This document shows, piece after piece, positions 1 to 12,140 of a stretch of DNA of 64,000 nucleotides. How positions within the stretch are numbered: position 1 is the first letter of the stretch; every line of letters starts with the position of its first letter. The translations under genes were made by a program, and so were the position numbers. The stretch covers positions 241,378,588 through 241,442,587 of the forward strand of contig NC_050099.1 in the NCBI RefSeq assembly GCF_902167145.1. Reading direction: 5' to 3'. The DNA is from Zea mays. Its lineage: Eukaryota; Streptophyta; Magnoliopsida; Poales; Poaceae. The notes beneath the pieces are model-generated. The model did not search any database, was not told where the DNA came from, and was given only the letters and a program-made list of their open reading frames with translations.

Positions 1-651
1 TGAATTTGCTAAATTATATAGAATTAAGTTGCTTATTTCATCTCCATATTATGCTCAGGCCAATGGATAGGCCGAGTCTAGTAATAGGACATTGATTAAC
101 CTGATAAAAAAGAAGATATATGATAATCCTAAGCATTGGCATAAGATTTTGTCCGAAGCTTTATGGGCTCAAAAAATATCTAAACATAGTGCTACTAAAG
201 TATCTCCTTTGAGCTGGTCTATGGGCAGGAAGCAGTATTGCCTGTGAAAATAAGTTTGAATGCTGTCAGGTTCGCCAGACAAAATGATCTAACTGTCATT
301 GATTATTATAATTTAATGATGGATAATATTGATGAGGTGACCGACAAGAGGGTGATAGCTTTGGGAGCAATATAAAAGGACAAGATCATGGTAGCCAGGG
401 CCTACAACAAGAAGGTCAAAGCAAAGTCATTTCAAGTAGGGTACCTGGTGTGGAAGACTATCCTGTCTCTAAGGAATAAAGACCGTAAGTTTGGGAAATG
501 GTCGCCAAGCTGGGAGGGTCCTTATAAAGTAAAACAGGTAATGTCTGGTAACGCCTATTTACTACAAACATTACAAGGCAAGGATTTACCCAAGGCTTTG
601 AATGGGTGTTTTCTCAAACAGTATCAACCTAGTATGTGGCAAGATGCCTAA
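1..651 (+). pseudogene. Ty3/gypsy pol 3' fragment (integrase end)
   Basis: Read from base 2, the sequence encodes the C-terminal half of a retroviral-type integrase: a YYAQANG...AESSNR block (position of the catalytic glutamate), then the tail ending in SWEGPYKVKQV and LNGCFLKQYQPS. A TAG lies inside the catalytic block and a TAA near 373 precedes an open stretch from 388. There is no chromodomain after the tail, and the SPYYAQANG and WEGPYKV wording suits the Tat/Athila branch better than chromoviruses. It is the downstream end of a plus-strand element whose 5' part lies outside the window. The stops make it inactive. Confidence 0.8.
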
Positions 652-705
652 GAGAACCGTTGTAATCACATCGAGTTAGTTGCTTTTGGTTTGCTCAGCT
701 CCACC

Positions 706-720
706 AAAAGGCAGGGGGGG
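706..720 (+). other. Polypurine tract of the plus-strand gypsy element
   Basis: An A/G-rich run (AAAAGGCAGGGGGGG) lies four bases before the LTR start, where plus-strand DNA priming is expected. Confidence 0.7.
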
Positions 721-724
721 CATA

Positions 725-1334
725 TGTTGAACACTGAAATGAGCGGCGGACAGTCCGACCCTGAGGCCGGGCGGTCCGCGCGTGCGCAGAGCAGTTTAGG
801 GTTCCGAGTTTTGTGCTACGGTTGTTAGCCAGATTCACGGAATTAGCTCGGAATTTAGTTTGTAAAGGGTCCAGCCCCCTCCTCTATAAATAGAGAGGTA
901 TACGACCGATTTGTAAGAATCAATTGAATCAACAACACTTCTATTTCGCATTTATTTCCTGTACAATTAGGAGTAGTTCTAGTCTAGTTCTAGTTTAGTC
1001 TCTCAATCCCCAAATTCTCCGCTTCTGTTCGACTCTACGTCGATTAGAGTCTAGGTCGGTCTGCCCGAGTCTAGACATCACCTAGGATCTCTCCTCCCTG
1101 ATGGGGTCCCTCCTGGGAGCAAGATCCAGGGGCCGCTGGCGATCTTCTGCCGCCCCTGCGCACGCGCGGACCGTTTGGCCCTAGGGCGCGGACCGTCCAG
1201 CCGTTAGGATGGGAACCATAGCCCTGCGCCAAGTCGCGGACCATCCGGCCCCTGGCCGTGGACGTACGCGTCTGTGTAGAGAGCACCGCCGCTGGTTCTC
1301 GTTGAGTGTTTGGCGCCCGAAAAAGGCGTCAACA
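725..1334 (+). mobile_element. 3' LTR of plus-strand gypsy element (610 bp)
   Basis: The LTR begins TGTTGA and ends TCAACA, a perfect 6-bp inverted terminus, directly after the polypurine tract. A TATA box (TATAAATA, 885-892) marks the U3/R region. Variants of GCGGACCGTCCGGCC recur in its second half. Flanking DNA starts at 1335. The matching 5' LTR is outside the window, so no target duplication can be checked. Confidence 0.8.
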
Positions 1335-1718
1335 TCCTCCTTCCATATATATGATTGGATCATAGTTTAAAACAAAATTGAATAAATTCCAAAATATTCT
1401 AGTGCAATCCCCAAATCCAACTCCTATGGTTGGTAAGAGTTCTTACGTGCACACTGAAAATATAGAATATTGCCAAAATCTACAAAAAAAGATATATATG
1501 CCAGATATATTAAGAGCCCTGGCCCTGTGACCTGGTCCAGTCCGGCGCGCCGATTGCACCCACTCGCCAAGCCAGGCTACCGGTTGCATCTCCCACCCCA
1601 CGTCTGTGCATGCAAAAAAAATAATAGGAAGGCATACATGAGTCAAACACATTTCTATGCATGCACGTAACTTTAGGAAAGAGATATATGATGGTTTCTA
1701 TTTTTATATGTTTGATTT
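1335..1718. other. Non-coding flank
   Basis: AT-rich sequence with a short GC-rich stretch near 1520-1610. I see no gene, terminal repeat or RNA signature. Confidence 0.5.
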
Positions 1719-2290
1719 CCTCCATAAATATAGGATCGCTGCAACAGACATGCAGCTAGACTCGTCAGGACCAATTTATGATATATACTGATACAGTGTA
1801 GATATTTATGCAATTCAGTACACTGCGTAAAAATATGTTACATGGTGCATGCACAAAATTAGGATGACAAAATTGTATGATGAAAGGAAACGAATTGGCA
1901 TGTATGGAAAAAATCGTATTTAATGCTTTATTTCCTCTGTAAATATAGGATCGCTCCAACAGCCATGTAGCTAAGCTCGTCAGGACCAATTTATGATATA
2001 TACTTATACTAATTATGCTACATAGTGTAGATATTTATTCAATTCGGTACACTTGTAAAAATCTGTTACCTGCTGCGTGCACACAAAATTAGGATGGCGA
2101 AAATGTACGATGAAAGGAAATAGATTGACACGCATGGAAACAAAAAAAATCATATTTAATACTTTATTTTCCTCCATAAATATAGGATCGATACAACAGC
2201 CATACAATTAGACTCGTTAGAACCAGTTTATGATATATACTTATACAAATTATGTTACACGGTGTAGGTATTTAAGCAATGTTGTACACT
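1719..2290 (+). repeat. Diverged tandem repeat, about 2.7 copies of 215-237 bp
   Basis: The phrase CATAAATATAGGATCG recurs with its neighbourhood at about 1731, 1946 and 2183 (spacings 215 and 237). Each unit also contains GACTCGTCAGGACCA-like, CAATTTATGATATATAC-like and ACAAAATTAGGATG-like blocks in the same order. Copies differ by substitutions and small indels, so the duplication is old. There is no coding potential, and the host element or gene is unknown. Confidence 0.8.
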
Positions 2291-3373
2291 GCTATAAAGC
2301 TCAAAATTGGTAAAAAAAAATAGTGATAATAATAGAATAAAGACATAAAAGTATCTATAACAATGTTTCTAGAATTTTTGAAAGCTTGGGAATTCATTAG
2401 AACCATTCCCTCTTTATAATCAATTGAGAGTACTAAATTAGTTAAATGACCAATAAATAAAGAATGAACGGATGCATTCCTTGCTTATAATTTGGGTGAG
2501 GCATTTTTAACATAACTTAAAATTTGACCTCAAGATTTTAAATGAAAAGCATAAAGAATAATAGAAAATGAGAAAGAAAGTTTTATGGAAGTCATTTGTT
2601 CCTTCCATAAATACATAATAGAAAAAGTAATAATATTGTATACAACAGAGTTTATATTCACACTAGGATGTACTTGGACATTTGGAAATTTAGGAGTTCA
2701 AAACATGAGTTGAATGTGAAATGGATTTAAAGTTAGAAATCAGAAAACATGAAAGAAAATAGAAAAGAATAAGTTGGCGCTTGGGCCAAGTCTCCTTCAT
2801 AGCGGCCCACTCACTTCCTTACCTTGGGACAAATTTGCCTAGCTGCGGCCCAGGTTGGAACACCCACGAAGTCCACTCTCCGCTACCACCGCCGATCGGG
2901 ACCTACCGGTCAGGTCGGTCTTCTTCCCGGGTGGTTGTGCCTAGACCGATTCTCTCGCCTGGGAGCTCGCCAAGGTTGTTCCCTTGCTCCTTGGAGGCCA
3001 TAAATGCACAGACCCAGTCCACCACTTTGTCGTGCGCCGGTTACCTCCCCTGATCCGCATCATCGGAGCCTCGTTTGTGACCTCGCCAGTGTCATACAAA
3101 CACGAAGAGAGAGAGAGAGAGAGGAAAGTTGTAGCCGCTGGTGCCACCTAGTGACGGGAACGTCGTTCGAGGCTGGATATGGAGCTGAGGAGGTGTCAGA
3201 CACTCGTCTTCCCCGCGGCAACGATAGCCGTCACAGCAAGGAGAAGGCAAAGGTGAGGAGGAATTGTTTGTTATTCATTTCCTATCTCGCATAGCAAACA
3301 GTCTGCAGGTTTATACTCCTGTTCATTACAGCCTAAATAGCACACGACCCACACCAATTCGGCCCACGGCCCA
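2291..3373. other. Non-coding; may include the remnant 3' end of the chromovirus
   Basis: 2291-2780 is AT-rich and featureless. 2781-3270 is GC-richer, with a short (GA)n run near 3104-3122. The minus-strand chromovirus should have its 3' LTR here, but no segment repeats the sequence on the gag side (20.0-20.6 kb), so no LTR is called. The open frames on both strands look like composition effects. Confidence 0.45.
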
Positions 3374-6300
3374 CTACACGACCCACTCAGCACCAGAAAT
3401 CTGAACATTAGGCCTTCTCTTGCGCTTTGCCTTGGCTTCAGCTTCCTGTACTCCTTCCTCAGCACTAGTTTCTCCCACCGCTGCTGAAGAACTGCTGACA
3501 TTCACCCGCCGTTGAAAGCCCGCTTGCCCCCAAGCGGGCGCATCTGGAAATCTTGTCCGCAAAGCCTCTTCATCTTCCCGAGTTGACAAGACCTCATCAC
3601 CATCGGACCACTGGATAAGCACTTGTTGAATCGAAGACGAACCACGATGAATGACTCAACGGTCCAGAGCCCGGAGTGGAATTTGAGTACTGTCAGTCAG
3701 ATCAGGCAACATTGTACTCACTTGTTGATTCCCAACAGACCCTTTAAGCTGAGAAACATGTACCACAGGATGAATAGTTGCTGACGGAGGTAGCTGGAGT
3801 TTGTAAGCAACCTTGCCAATTTTTTCCAATATGGTATAAGGACCAAAATATTTAAAACTCAGCTTATGATTAGCCCTTGTAGCTACAGAGGACTGGACAT
3901 ACGGCTGTAGTTTAAGATAAACTTTGTCACCCACTTGAAATTCCCGCTCAGAGCGGCGCTTATCAGCCTGCGATTTCATACGTTGTTGAGCCCTCAAAAG
4001 GTGTTGCCTGACAAGATTAACCATCAGCTCCCGTTGAGAAAGCCATGTCTGCAAGTCAGTTTGAACTGAAGCATCAGCCAAGGACAAACCCAAATGATGC
4101 GGTTGACGCCCATAAAGCACCTCAAAGGGAGATCTGCCCAAGGAAGAATGAAATGTTGTATTATACTAATATTCAGCCAATGACAGCCACTGAATCCATT
4201 TTGATGGGCAAGCATGGACAAAACTCCGAAGGAAGGTCTCCAAACATTGATTAACGCGTTCAACCTGCCCATCCGTTTGAGGGTGGTAAGATGAACTCAT
4301 CCGTAGAGTAGTACTAGCCAACCGAAACAGCTCTTGCCAAAGTTTACTTGTAAAAATCTGATCCCTGTCCGAAACAATAGAATGTGGCAGTCCATGGAGC
4401 CGATAAACTGAATCCACAAATAATTGAGCCACCTTAAGAGCAGTGAATGGGTGTGACAAGGGAATAAAATGAGCATATTTGGAGAACAAATCAACCACCA
4501 CCAGCACAGTATTAGCACCACCAGATCGAGGAAGACCCTCTATAAAATCCATACTGACAATCTGCCAGGCATGTTCAGGTACCGGCGAAGGCTGCAAAAG
4601 CCCAGGGTAGCGATTCCTGTCCGGCTTAGCTTGTTGGCAGACTACACAATTCATGACATAAGACTTGATTTGAGTTTTCATTCCAGCCCAAGCAAACAAC
4701 TGTTTGATACGGCGATATGTCACTGGAAAACCCGAATGTCCGCCCATTGGACCGTCATGTAAGGCCTTAATCACCTGGAGTTGCAAGGTCTCATTAGCCC
4801 CCAGCCAGACTCGACCCTTGTACCTCAAAATGCCTTGAGACAAGGTAAAATTACCCTGAGAATGCCCAGTTACTGACAGTTCAGACAATAACTGTTGCGC
4901 ATGTGCATCACTGGAATATCCTTCCACCACTTGAGTTAACCACTGTGGTGTACCTGATGAAATACTGAACAGCGAGGATTCACTTTCAGACACTGGTCGG
5001 CGTGACAAAGCATCAGCAGCCCCATTGTCGACCCCTTTTTTATACACAATGCGATATTGTAGACCAAGCAGCTTAGTGAATACACAATGTTGCCATGGCG
5101 TGCTCAAACGCTGCTCTGTCAAGTGAGATAGACTGTGATGGTCCGAATATATAAGAAATTCGGCATGCTGTATATAGTGACGCCACTTGTCCATTGCCAT
5201 CAATATTGCCAAATATTCCTTTTCATATGTTGAAAACCTCGATTTCGAGTCCCAAGTTCTTTACTCACATACGCAAGAGGATGGCCATTCTATAATAAAA
5301 CTACACCAATGCCCGAACTCGAAGCGTCTGTTTCAATAGCAAACTGCCTTGAAAAATCTGGAAGAGCTAACACCGGGGCTGATACAAGAGATTGCTTGAG
5401 AGCAGAAAAAGCCTCATCATGCACACTAGTCCATACAAACAACACTCCTTTCTTCAGTAATTCCGTAAGTGGCTTTGCAATAATCCCAAAATTCCGGACA
5501 AACTTGCGATAATAGCCTGCAAGCCCAAGAAATCCCCTGAGATCCTTGACATTCGAAGGAACAGGCCAAGATGCCATAGCTTCAACCTTGGTAGGATCTG
5601 TAGCTACGCCCTTCTGGCTGATCACATGCCCCAAATATGCTATTTATTGTTTGGCAAACGTGCATTTAGAGAGTTTAACATACCAACGTTGTTGATGCAA
5701 AATATGAAGTACCTGCTGTAAACTATGCAAGTGCTTGGCCCATGTATGGCTGTAAACCAATATATCATCAAAGAAGACAAGCACACCCTTCCGCAAAAGT
5801 GGGGCCAACGCAGAATTCATGGCGCTTTGGAAAGTCGCTGGGGCCCCAGAAAGTCCAAAAGGCATCACTCGAAACTCATAGTGGCCGTGATGAGTTTGAA
5901 ATGTCATCTTGTGCTGGTCCTGTGGATTCATGCGAATCTGATGAAATCCAGCTCTAAGATCCAAAGTAGTAAACCAAACAGCTCATGACAATTCATCAAG
6001 AAATTCATCGATGATTGGCACTAGAAATTTAGTTTTGACTGTCAGGGCATTCAAGTGGCGATAATCAACACAAAATCGATACGTGTTGTCTTTCTTTTTA
6101 ACTAGAATGACCGAAGAAGCAAATTCACTCTGACTTGGCTGGATAATTCTTGTCTTCAACATATCAGTGACTTGTTGTTCAATCTCAGTCTTGAGGGCAG
6201 GAGCATATCGGTATGGCCGCATCTGGACAGGTCGAGCCCCTGGAAGCAAGGGCACCTTGTGATCACAATCCCGAACAGGTGGCATTCCTTGAGGCACCTC

Positions 6301-6946
6301 AAACACTATCGAATACTGATGCAGAAGCTGCTGAATATCATCAGGGAGTCCTTTAAGAATTGACTGCTCCTTATCCGACAGGTCTTGAATACTGCAGACT
6401 TGAATCAGGGCAGTCTGCATGACCGAAGTTTGGATTCCGCGCAACATTACAGTAGAATTCCAAAGAGGAATGCACAACCATTTATGTGCCCAATGGATCC
6501 ACATGGGACTATGAGCTTCTAGCCAATCCATACCAATAATGATATCATAAGTTGGCAAGGGCAACACATTCAATGTGGATGAAAAGGAAACACCACTAAT
6601 AGACCAGCATGCACCAATCACCTGTTGTGTACACTGTAATTGAAATCCATTTGCCACTTGGACTTGGAAAGGCTTACTGATTGTGGTCACATTTGGCAAG
6701 GACTGAGCCACAGTAGTACTGATGAAAGAGTGTGAGCTCCCTGAGTCCAACAGAACTAAAGCATCCAAGCCAGATATATGTCCCATAAATTTCATCGTAC
6801 GGGGAACCTCCAGACCAGTAACCGCTGCTTTCGACAGGTGCAATACATTAAGTTCTGTTTCTCCATCAGCTGTATCCTCCACCAAATCTTCCTTTGGCAG
6901 TTGCACCATCTTCCACATCTTCTCAACTAAGTGCAACTGAACCGAG
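3374..6946 (-). pseudogene. Chromovirus pol remnant (PR-RT-RNaseH-IN-chromodomain)
   Basis: Open pieces in order: 6936-5983 (protease with LLDSGSSHSF, then the RT start with RFCVDYRHLN), 5964-5644 (RT core MDLRAGFHQIRM and VFFDDILVYS), 5634-5290 (RT thumb and RNase H start), 5212-4166 (RNase H end, integrase zinc domain with H..H and CVVC, DDE core at SMDFIEG, VSDRDQIF and HPQTDGQVERV), 4141-3656 (integrase tail), 3622-3374 (chromodomain with QVLIQWSDGDEVLSTRED and FPDAPAWGQAGF). Stops or frameshifts separate the pieces. The chromodomain normally guides insertion through histone marks. No intact polyprotein could be made. Confidence 0.88.
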
Positions 6947-6951
6947 TCAGC

Positions 6952-7428
6952 TGTTGGAACTTGCTTTCTGCTGCAAGGGGATCCAGCGGTGGGAGTAGTA
7001 ACTTAAACAGGGTTCTCGCACAAGATGGCAATAGCTCTGTTCATCTAGCCTCTCACGGGCACTGTGCGGGGGTATTTATAGGTGTCTGAGTGCCCAGCGT
7101 CCTGGGCTAAGGACGCATGTGCCCTCAGACACCTAGATTATCCCCAGAATATTCCCATAAAGCGGGGTTACAGACTGTAATTACAGGGATGCCTTTACAA
7201 ATTAGGCCCGTAACACGCAGCGGCCACGCAGGGCCCGTTACAATGGGCCGGATCACACGTGGGCCTCCATGCTGGACGAGGCCGCACGGTGGGATGACCT
7301 CGTCACAGGTCTTCGTCCGATGTCGTATCTGGCGAGGGGCGTCCCTGCCCGTTGTCTTGTCTCCGTTGGACCAATGACCACGGTGAAGACTTCGAGCGAA
7401 GGGTGGCGTCTTTGCCTTCGCCCTAACA
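6952..7428 (-). repeat. 3' LTR of the Tat element
   Basis: On the minus strand it starts TGTTAGGGCGAAGG and ends CCAACA. A minus-strand TATA box (TATAAATA) lies at 7080-7073. A purine-rich GGAGGGCAAA just inside the element (about 7429-7438) is the likely polypurine tract. Confidence 0.93.
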
Positions 7429-7595
7429 TTTGCCCTCCGAGGGACCAGTTCAACTAAGTCAACTGGTGCCGAAGACGTCGCTAGATGGCGGAGACGCTGC
7501 CCTCGCTCGAAGTGGTTCCGCGGGGGTTTTTGACATGACCGTTGATTGACACCGTACTGTTGGACTGCGGGTTTCCCGAAGCGCCGTGCCCTGTG

Positions 7596-7603
7596 TATAA
7601 AAG
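7596..7603 (+). promoter_or_regulatory. TATA box of the antisense gene in the Tat element
   Basis: TATAAAAG lies 169 bp before the ATG at 7765, in unique internal sequence outside the LTR. A leader containing AAAACCCTAGTCGCC, a common plant 5'UTR wording, follows. It faces away from the LTR promoter and against gag-pol. Confidence 0.6.
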
Positions 7604-7764
7604 GGGGTGGGGGCGGCGCGTTTTGAACTTCACTTTCCGCGCTCCGTGAAAACCCTAGTCGCCTTTTCCACCGTCTTGCTGCTCGTCTGCCCTCCTTGCT
7701 CTTGTTCGCCGGAGATCTAGCTCGAGTGAAGCAGACCGCCCGCCGCCGCCGCCGGTACGTAGCG

Positions 7765-10700
7765 ATGCCGACCTCTTCTTCTTCCACTGCCGCTACGCCG
7801 CCGGCCGACGCGTCGTCTGAGGAAACGCTGAGTACTTTGGCGGCGGAGGAGTTGCGCGCCGGCGACACGGTGGATTTTGGTGTGTCGCGGATGTCGTCGG
7901 CCCGTGTGCAAGATATGCAGCGGCTGGGTTACTTTGGCGGCAAAGTCGCTCGTGTCCCGGGGACGGAGGAAGTCCCCGAGCCGGAGGGCGAGTTGGTTGT
8001 GTTTGAGGCGTTCTTCACCGCCGGTCTCCGCCTGCCTGCGCACCGATTTGTTGGAGAAGTCCTGCGCAGATTTAACGTTCAGATCCATCAGCTAACTCCG
8101 AATGTCGTGGTGGCTCTATCGAAGTATGTCTGGGCGACGACTTCGTACGGCGGACGGCCATCAGTCGAAGTCTTCATGAAGTATTATTGCCTGCACTGGC
8201 AGAAGAGGATGATTGGAGATGAAGTTGCCCAGTTTGGGTCCTGTACATTTACGCCGAAGACCGGCAAGACCACGGTGGAGGTGGTTGAGTTAGTTCCTTG
8301 CGCCCGCAACAAGTGGGGCAATTGGCATGAGTTTTGGTTCTATGTTGGGGAGGGTACCGTCGAAGACCATCCGGGGCTCCCCGTGTCCGAGATGTGCTCG
8401 CATTTTTACTCAGCATACCCACCTTTTGAAATGGCGGAGGAGGATGCGGACGAAGGGGCCCTTCGGTGCGCCGCCGGCCTGAGCAGTGGGCGAGATTTGG
8501 TTGAGGAGTACGTGGCGTACGGGGTATGGCCTTTGGCGCATGGCTGGGCGTTGGGCGAAGTGTGCCCTCGCCGGATGCCTTCCCATGGTGGGAAGCTGAT
8601 GCGAAGTCCTGTCTTCGCGCTGGATCTGCAGAGCTGCGATCTGGCCGCCTTTGTGCGTGAGGCGGAGGATGGGGCGGTGCGGATCGTTGGTCGGTACGTG
8701 CCGAGGACAGAGGGCCAGCGCAGCTGGGATATCCGCGGGTCGAATGACCGTTTGAACAGGGTTTTTGAATTGAATCGTCTGCCGTATGGCGGTTATCCTG
8801 GCCAAGACGATGTGGATCGTCGCGGGAAGAAACCGGTGGTAGAGTCTGGAGACGACCCTGTGCCGGCGGCCGCCCCATCCTCTAAGAAGAGGAAACTAGG
8901 TACTGCTATGGGAGGACTTGGGGTTTCCGATGGTTTTGCTAGATAGTTGATGGGGACATGCGCGGCCCCGGGAGGAAGGATGTCTTCGCCCGAGCTCCGG
9001 GAGTCTTCGGCGCGGATGCTGAGGGTTACCGGGGGTTGGTGGCCTAGGAATGTTCCTATCCCCCGCGCAGCCGGCGAAGACTTTTGTACATCTTGCATGG
9101 TTCGTGAATGGAAAGTGTTTCCTTATGGGCGGAATATTGCTGCTGTTGTGTCAGCAGTGATGGACAAGGATCGCCAAGGAGCTGCACAGAAGCGCCAGGC
9201 GGTTGTCAGGCTTCATGAAGCTAGGCCAAAGAGGTAACGGGGGGCTGCGAAGGCTGCTACCCCCGGCGGAAGCCAGCCGCCGCTGGCGGCGAAGTCGGCC
9301 GTCCCTGCATCCAGCAGGGCGCCGGAGGCTGCGGCTGCCGCCGGTGGCTCCAAGTCTGCGAAGGCTGCACCGGCGTCCGGCAGGGTGCCGGAGGCCACGA
9401 AGGCGGCCCGAGGGTTGCCGTCGCCGGGCAAGCGCGTCGCCGACTTCGCCACCGACATTAGTGTGGAAGACTATCTTGTCGGTAAGCCGTTGACTCGAAT
9501 TTTTTTTTTGTAATTTGTTGATACGTCGCAGGGTCGGACGAAGGCCAACTTTTCGTTGTTTCGCCTGCCGCGGCGACCACGGCGGCTGCCGTGGTGCCAA
9601 AGGCGAAGGGCGGTACTCTTAGTGCCGGCGGCGAGATGCCGGCACTTGCTGCTGTCAGGGACGAGGCGGGCGCTGTGTCCCGCCGGCTGAAGGAGATGAA
9701 GGAGGCACTAAGTCAGGTACATTGAGCTAGACTTCGGTTCGTTTTTTTTCGGCTTCGTTGGGGCTGTGGTCTTACGTGTGTTTTGCAGGCGGCTGACTTC
9801 GCAGACCGCGTGACGTCGGGGGCCCTCACGGCAGTTGTGTCTACCGAAGTCAAGAGACTTCGGACGCAACATGCCGACGCCGTCCGGGAAAAATCGGCCG
9901 CCGACAGTAAGTGCCGCAAGCTGGCGGACAAGGTGGCCGTGCTGGAGGGGGAGAAGACTGACCTCCGGCGCCAACTGGCGGAGGAGAGGAGGGAGGCCAA
10001 TGAGGCCCTCGCCAAGGCGCAGGCTGCACAGGCGGAGGCCAATTTGGCGCGGGTGGAGGGCGGTCTTGCCAGGGAGCGCGCCGAGCAGTTGGAGGAGCGG
10101 CTCCGCGCCCTGCAGAGCCATGTGGAGAGGGCCGAAGCCGCGATGCGCACGGAGGCTGAGTGGACTCGCAAACAGCTTATGGATTCATACCATGAGCTGG
10201 GCGCGCGGACCGCTGAGTTCGAAGTGCCGGACCGAGAGCCCGGACTTCGCTGTCTAGAGTGGGTATAGGAGGAGTTGCAGGCGCTCCCCACCATCGTGGA
10301 GGGGTTTATGTCTTATGCTTCCCTGGTCACCTGCGAGGGGGCGATGAACGCGCTCTCTCGCGAAGGGTGTCGGCACTATGAAGTCTTCGACCAAGCTGAT
10401 GAAGATTTCGAGCGTGATATCTACAAGGTCGAGGACCCTATAGTGAAGGAATCCGCCGGAGCCCTCTACGATCGGATGTGGGGCCCCCACGGTCGAGAGG
10501 TGGTCAGGGAACGGGCCGAGACGGCGAGGGGTCAGGTAATGTCTGGCTTTTGTTTGGTGTTTGTTGGATGTGGGCTATGTATGGGTTTGCTGAATTTGTG
10601 TGCTGTGTCTCAGGCGGCGCGTGGTGAGAGGGTGGATGACTTTGGGGCTTTGAACAGCACGCTGCCCGACCCGGAGTCGAACCCGGCGGAGGCCGCCCTG

Positions 10701-11465
10701 GAGCCGCTCCCGGAGACCGCCGAAGGCGCCCCTGATGCCCCCGCAGCCGCTGCGGCCGGCGAAGGCCCACCCCCGGAGACCGCCGAAGGTGTTCCTGATG
10801 CCCCCGCAGCCGCTGCAGCCGGCGAAGGCCCGCCGCCAACTGCTGCGCCGAGGGTTGAAGATCCTGCAACTGCAATGGTGGCGGCGGAGGCGACGGCGGA
10901 GGCTCCCGCGCCGGCTGGGTCTTCGCAGGTGGCGTAGTGGGTGTGGGTAGTTAGGGAATTTTGGATATGTTGCTGAATCTTGGTTGCTGCGCAGGTTCAA
11001 GATTTTGGGCCTGCGCACGCAACCGCCACTACTAATTTTTTGGCGGCTTCGACCGTGGATGATGGTAATAAATCGGATGGGTCTACATCTAAGTTTTCTG
11101 ATTTTGGTGACTCTGGGAGCTCGGTTGAGTGGACTGAGGAGTCGTCGGATGAGGACTTGGACTACTTTGCGGCCTTGGATGTGGCAGCGGCGGAGGCTTC
11201 ACCGCGCGCTGCGGATGCAGAAGATGTGCCTGGTCCGAGTACTGGGCGTAGGCGGCGAAGGGCGGTTGCGAAGCGTAGAGTGAGTGGGGCGGACGGCGGT
11301 CGGCTTCGTGTGAGTAGGGCCGGCCTGCAGGAACTGTTGTCCTTGCCGGCCGCCGTGAGTACAGGTGAGGGGGAATTGCGGAGTCTTTTTGCGGGTGAGG
11401 AGCTTAGGATAATGTTATTCAACTATAGGGAGATGGGAATTATTCCGAAGGTTGAGCCGATGTAG
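7765..11465 (+). pseudogene. Antisense multi-exon gene (aORF) of the Tat element
   Basis: It runs opposite to gag-pol. Inferred exons: 7765-9481, 9532-9716, 9789-10535, 10614-10928, 10995-11465; most introns are 50-80 bp with GT-AG ends. The N-terminal region (about residues 40-330) resembles the plant 'putative gypsy type transposon' family (PF04195): GLRLPAHRFVGEVLRRF, then a W/Y-rich stretch. A long charged coiled coil follows (VAVLEGEKTDLRRQLAEER in exon 3), then an Ala/Pro/Glu-rich section with two near-identical 26-residue blocks, and an acidic and basic tail ending GIIPKVEPM. In-frame stops near 8944, 9235 and 10266 break it. Its function is unknown. The domain call is from memory of the family; the exon model comes from splice signals and frame continuity. 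Confidence 0.7.
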
Positions 11466-11646
11466 AGTGTGATGCCCTCGCTTGTACATGTGTAATGGCT
11501 TGTATGATGAAGTTGTGTGCCCTCGCACATTCGGCTATGCTAGCGAAGGCGTTACGTACTTGGTCGGGTGTAATAGTTATGCTGGACTGGTGTGCGTGTA
11601 GTCGGTCTTTGCGCGGACTGTTGCACGGACAGGTGTAATTGTTATT

Positions 11647-12140
11647 GTGCTAGCCCGGCTGCGCTCGTAGGCGACTTCTGCACGGATAGTCTCCGCGGTA
11701 GACTTCGGTTTTTCGCACTTGTTGTGCTAGTCCGGCTGCACCCTTAGGCGACTTCTGCACGGTAAGTCTTCACAGTAGACTTCGATTTTTCGCACTTGTT
11801 GTGCTAGTCCGGCTGCACCCTTAGGCGACTTCTGCACGGTAAGTCTTCGCGGTAGACTTCGATTTTTCGCACTTATTGTGCTAATCCGGCTGCACCCTTA
11901 GGTGACTTCTGCACGGTAAGTCTTCGCGGTGGACTTCGATTTTTCGCACTTATTGTGCTAATCCGACTGCACCCTTAGGCGACTTCTGCATGGTAAGTCT
12001 TCGCGGTAGACTTCGATTTTTCGCACTTATTGTGCTAATCCGGCTGCACCCTTAGGCGACTTCTGCACGGTAAGTCTTCGCGGTAGACTTGATTTTTTGC
12101 ACTTGTTGTGCTAATCCGACTGCACCCTTAGGCAACTTCT
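11647..12140 (+). repeat. 77-bp tandem array, about 6.5 copies, in the Tat element
   Basis: Units start at 11647, 11724, 11801, 11878, 11955, 12032 and 12108 (one base short). Each contains CTGCACCCTTAGGCGACTTC, CACGGTAAGTCTTCGCGG and TTTTTCGCACTT. The array lies between the antisense gene's stop and the end of pol, the hypervariable region known to spawn tandem repeats in Tat elements. Confidence 0.95.

Noticed and set aside
2781..3294. Possible short gene on the plus strand
   Set aside because: Pro/Ser/Arg-rich frames without start context or domain; includes a (GA)n run.
7125..8878. Long minus-strand frames (247 and 209 codons)
   Set aside because: They overlap the LTR and the antisense gene in another frame and lack any retroviral motif.
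11647..12140. CRISPR-like array (regular repeats)
   Set aside because: Units are contiguous 77-bp tandem copies without unique spacers, inside a plant retrotransposon.
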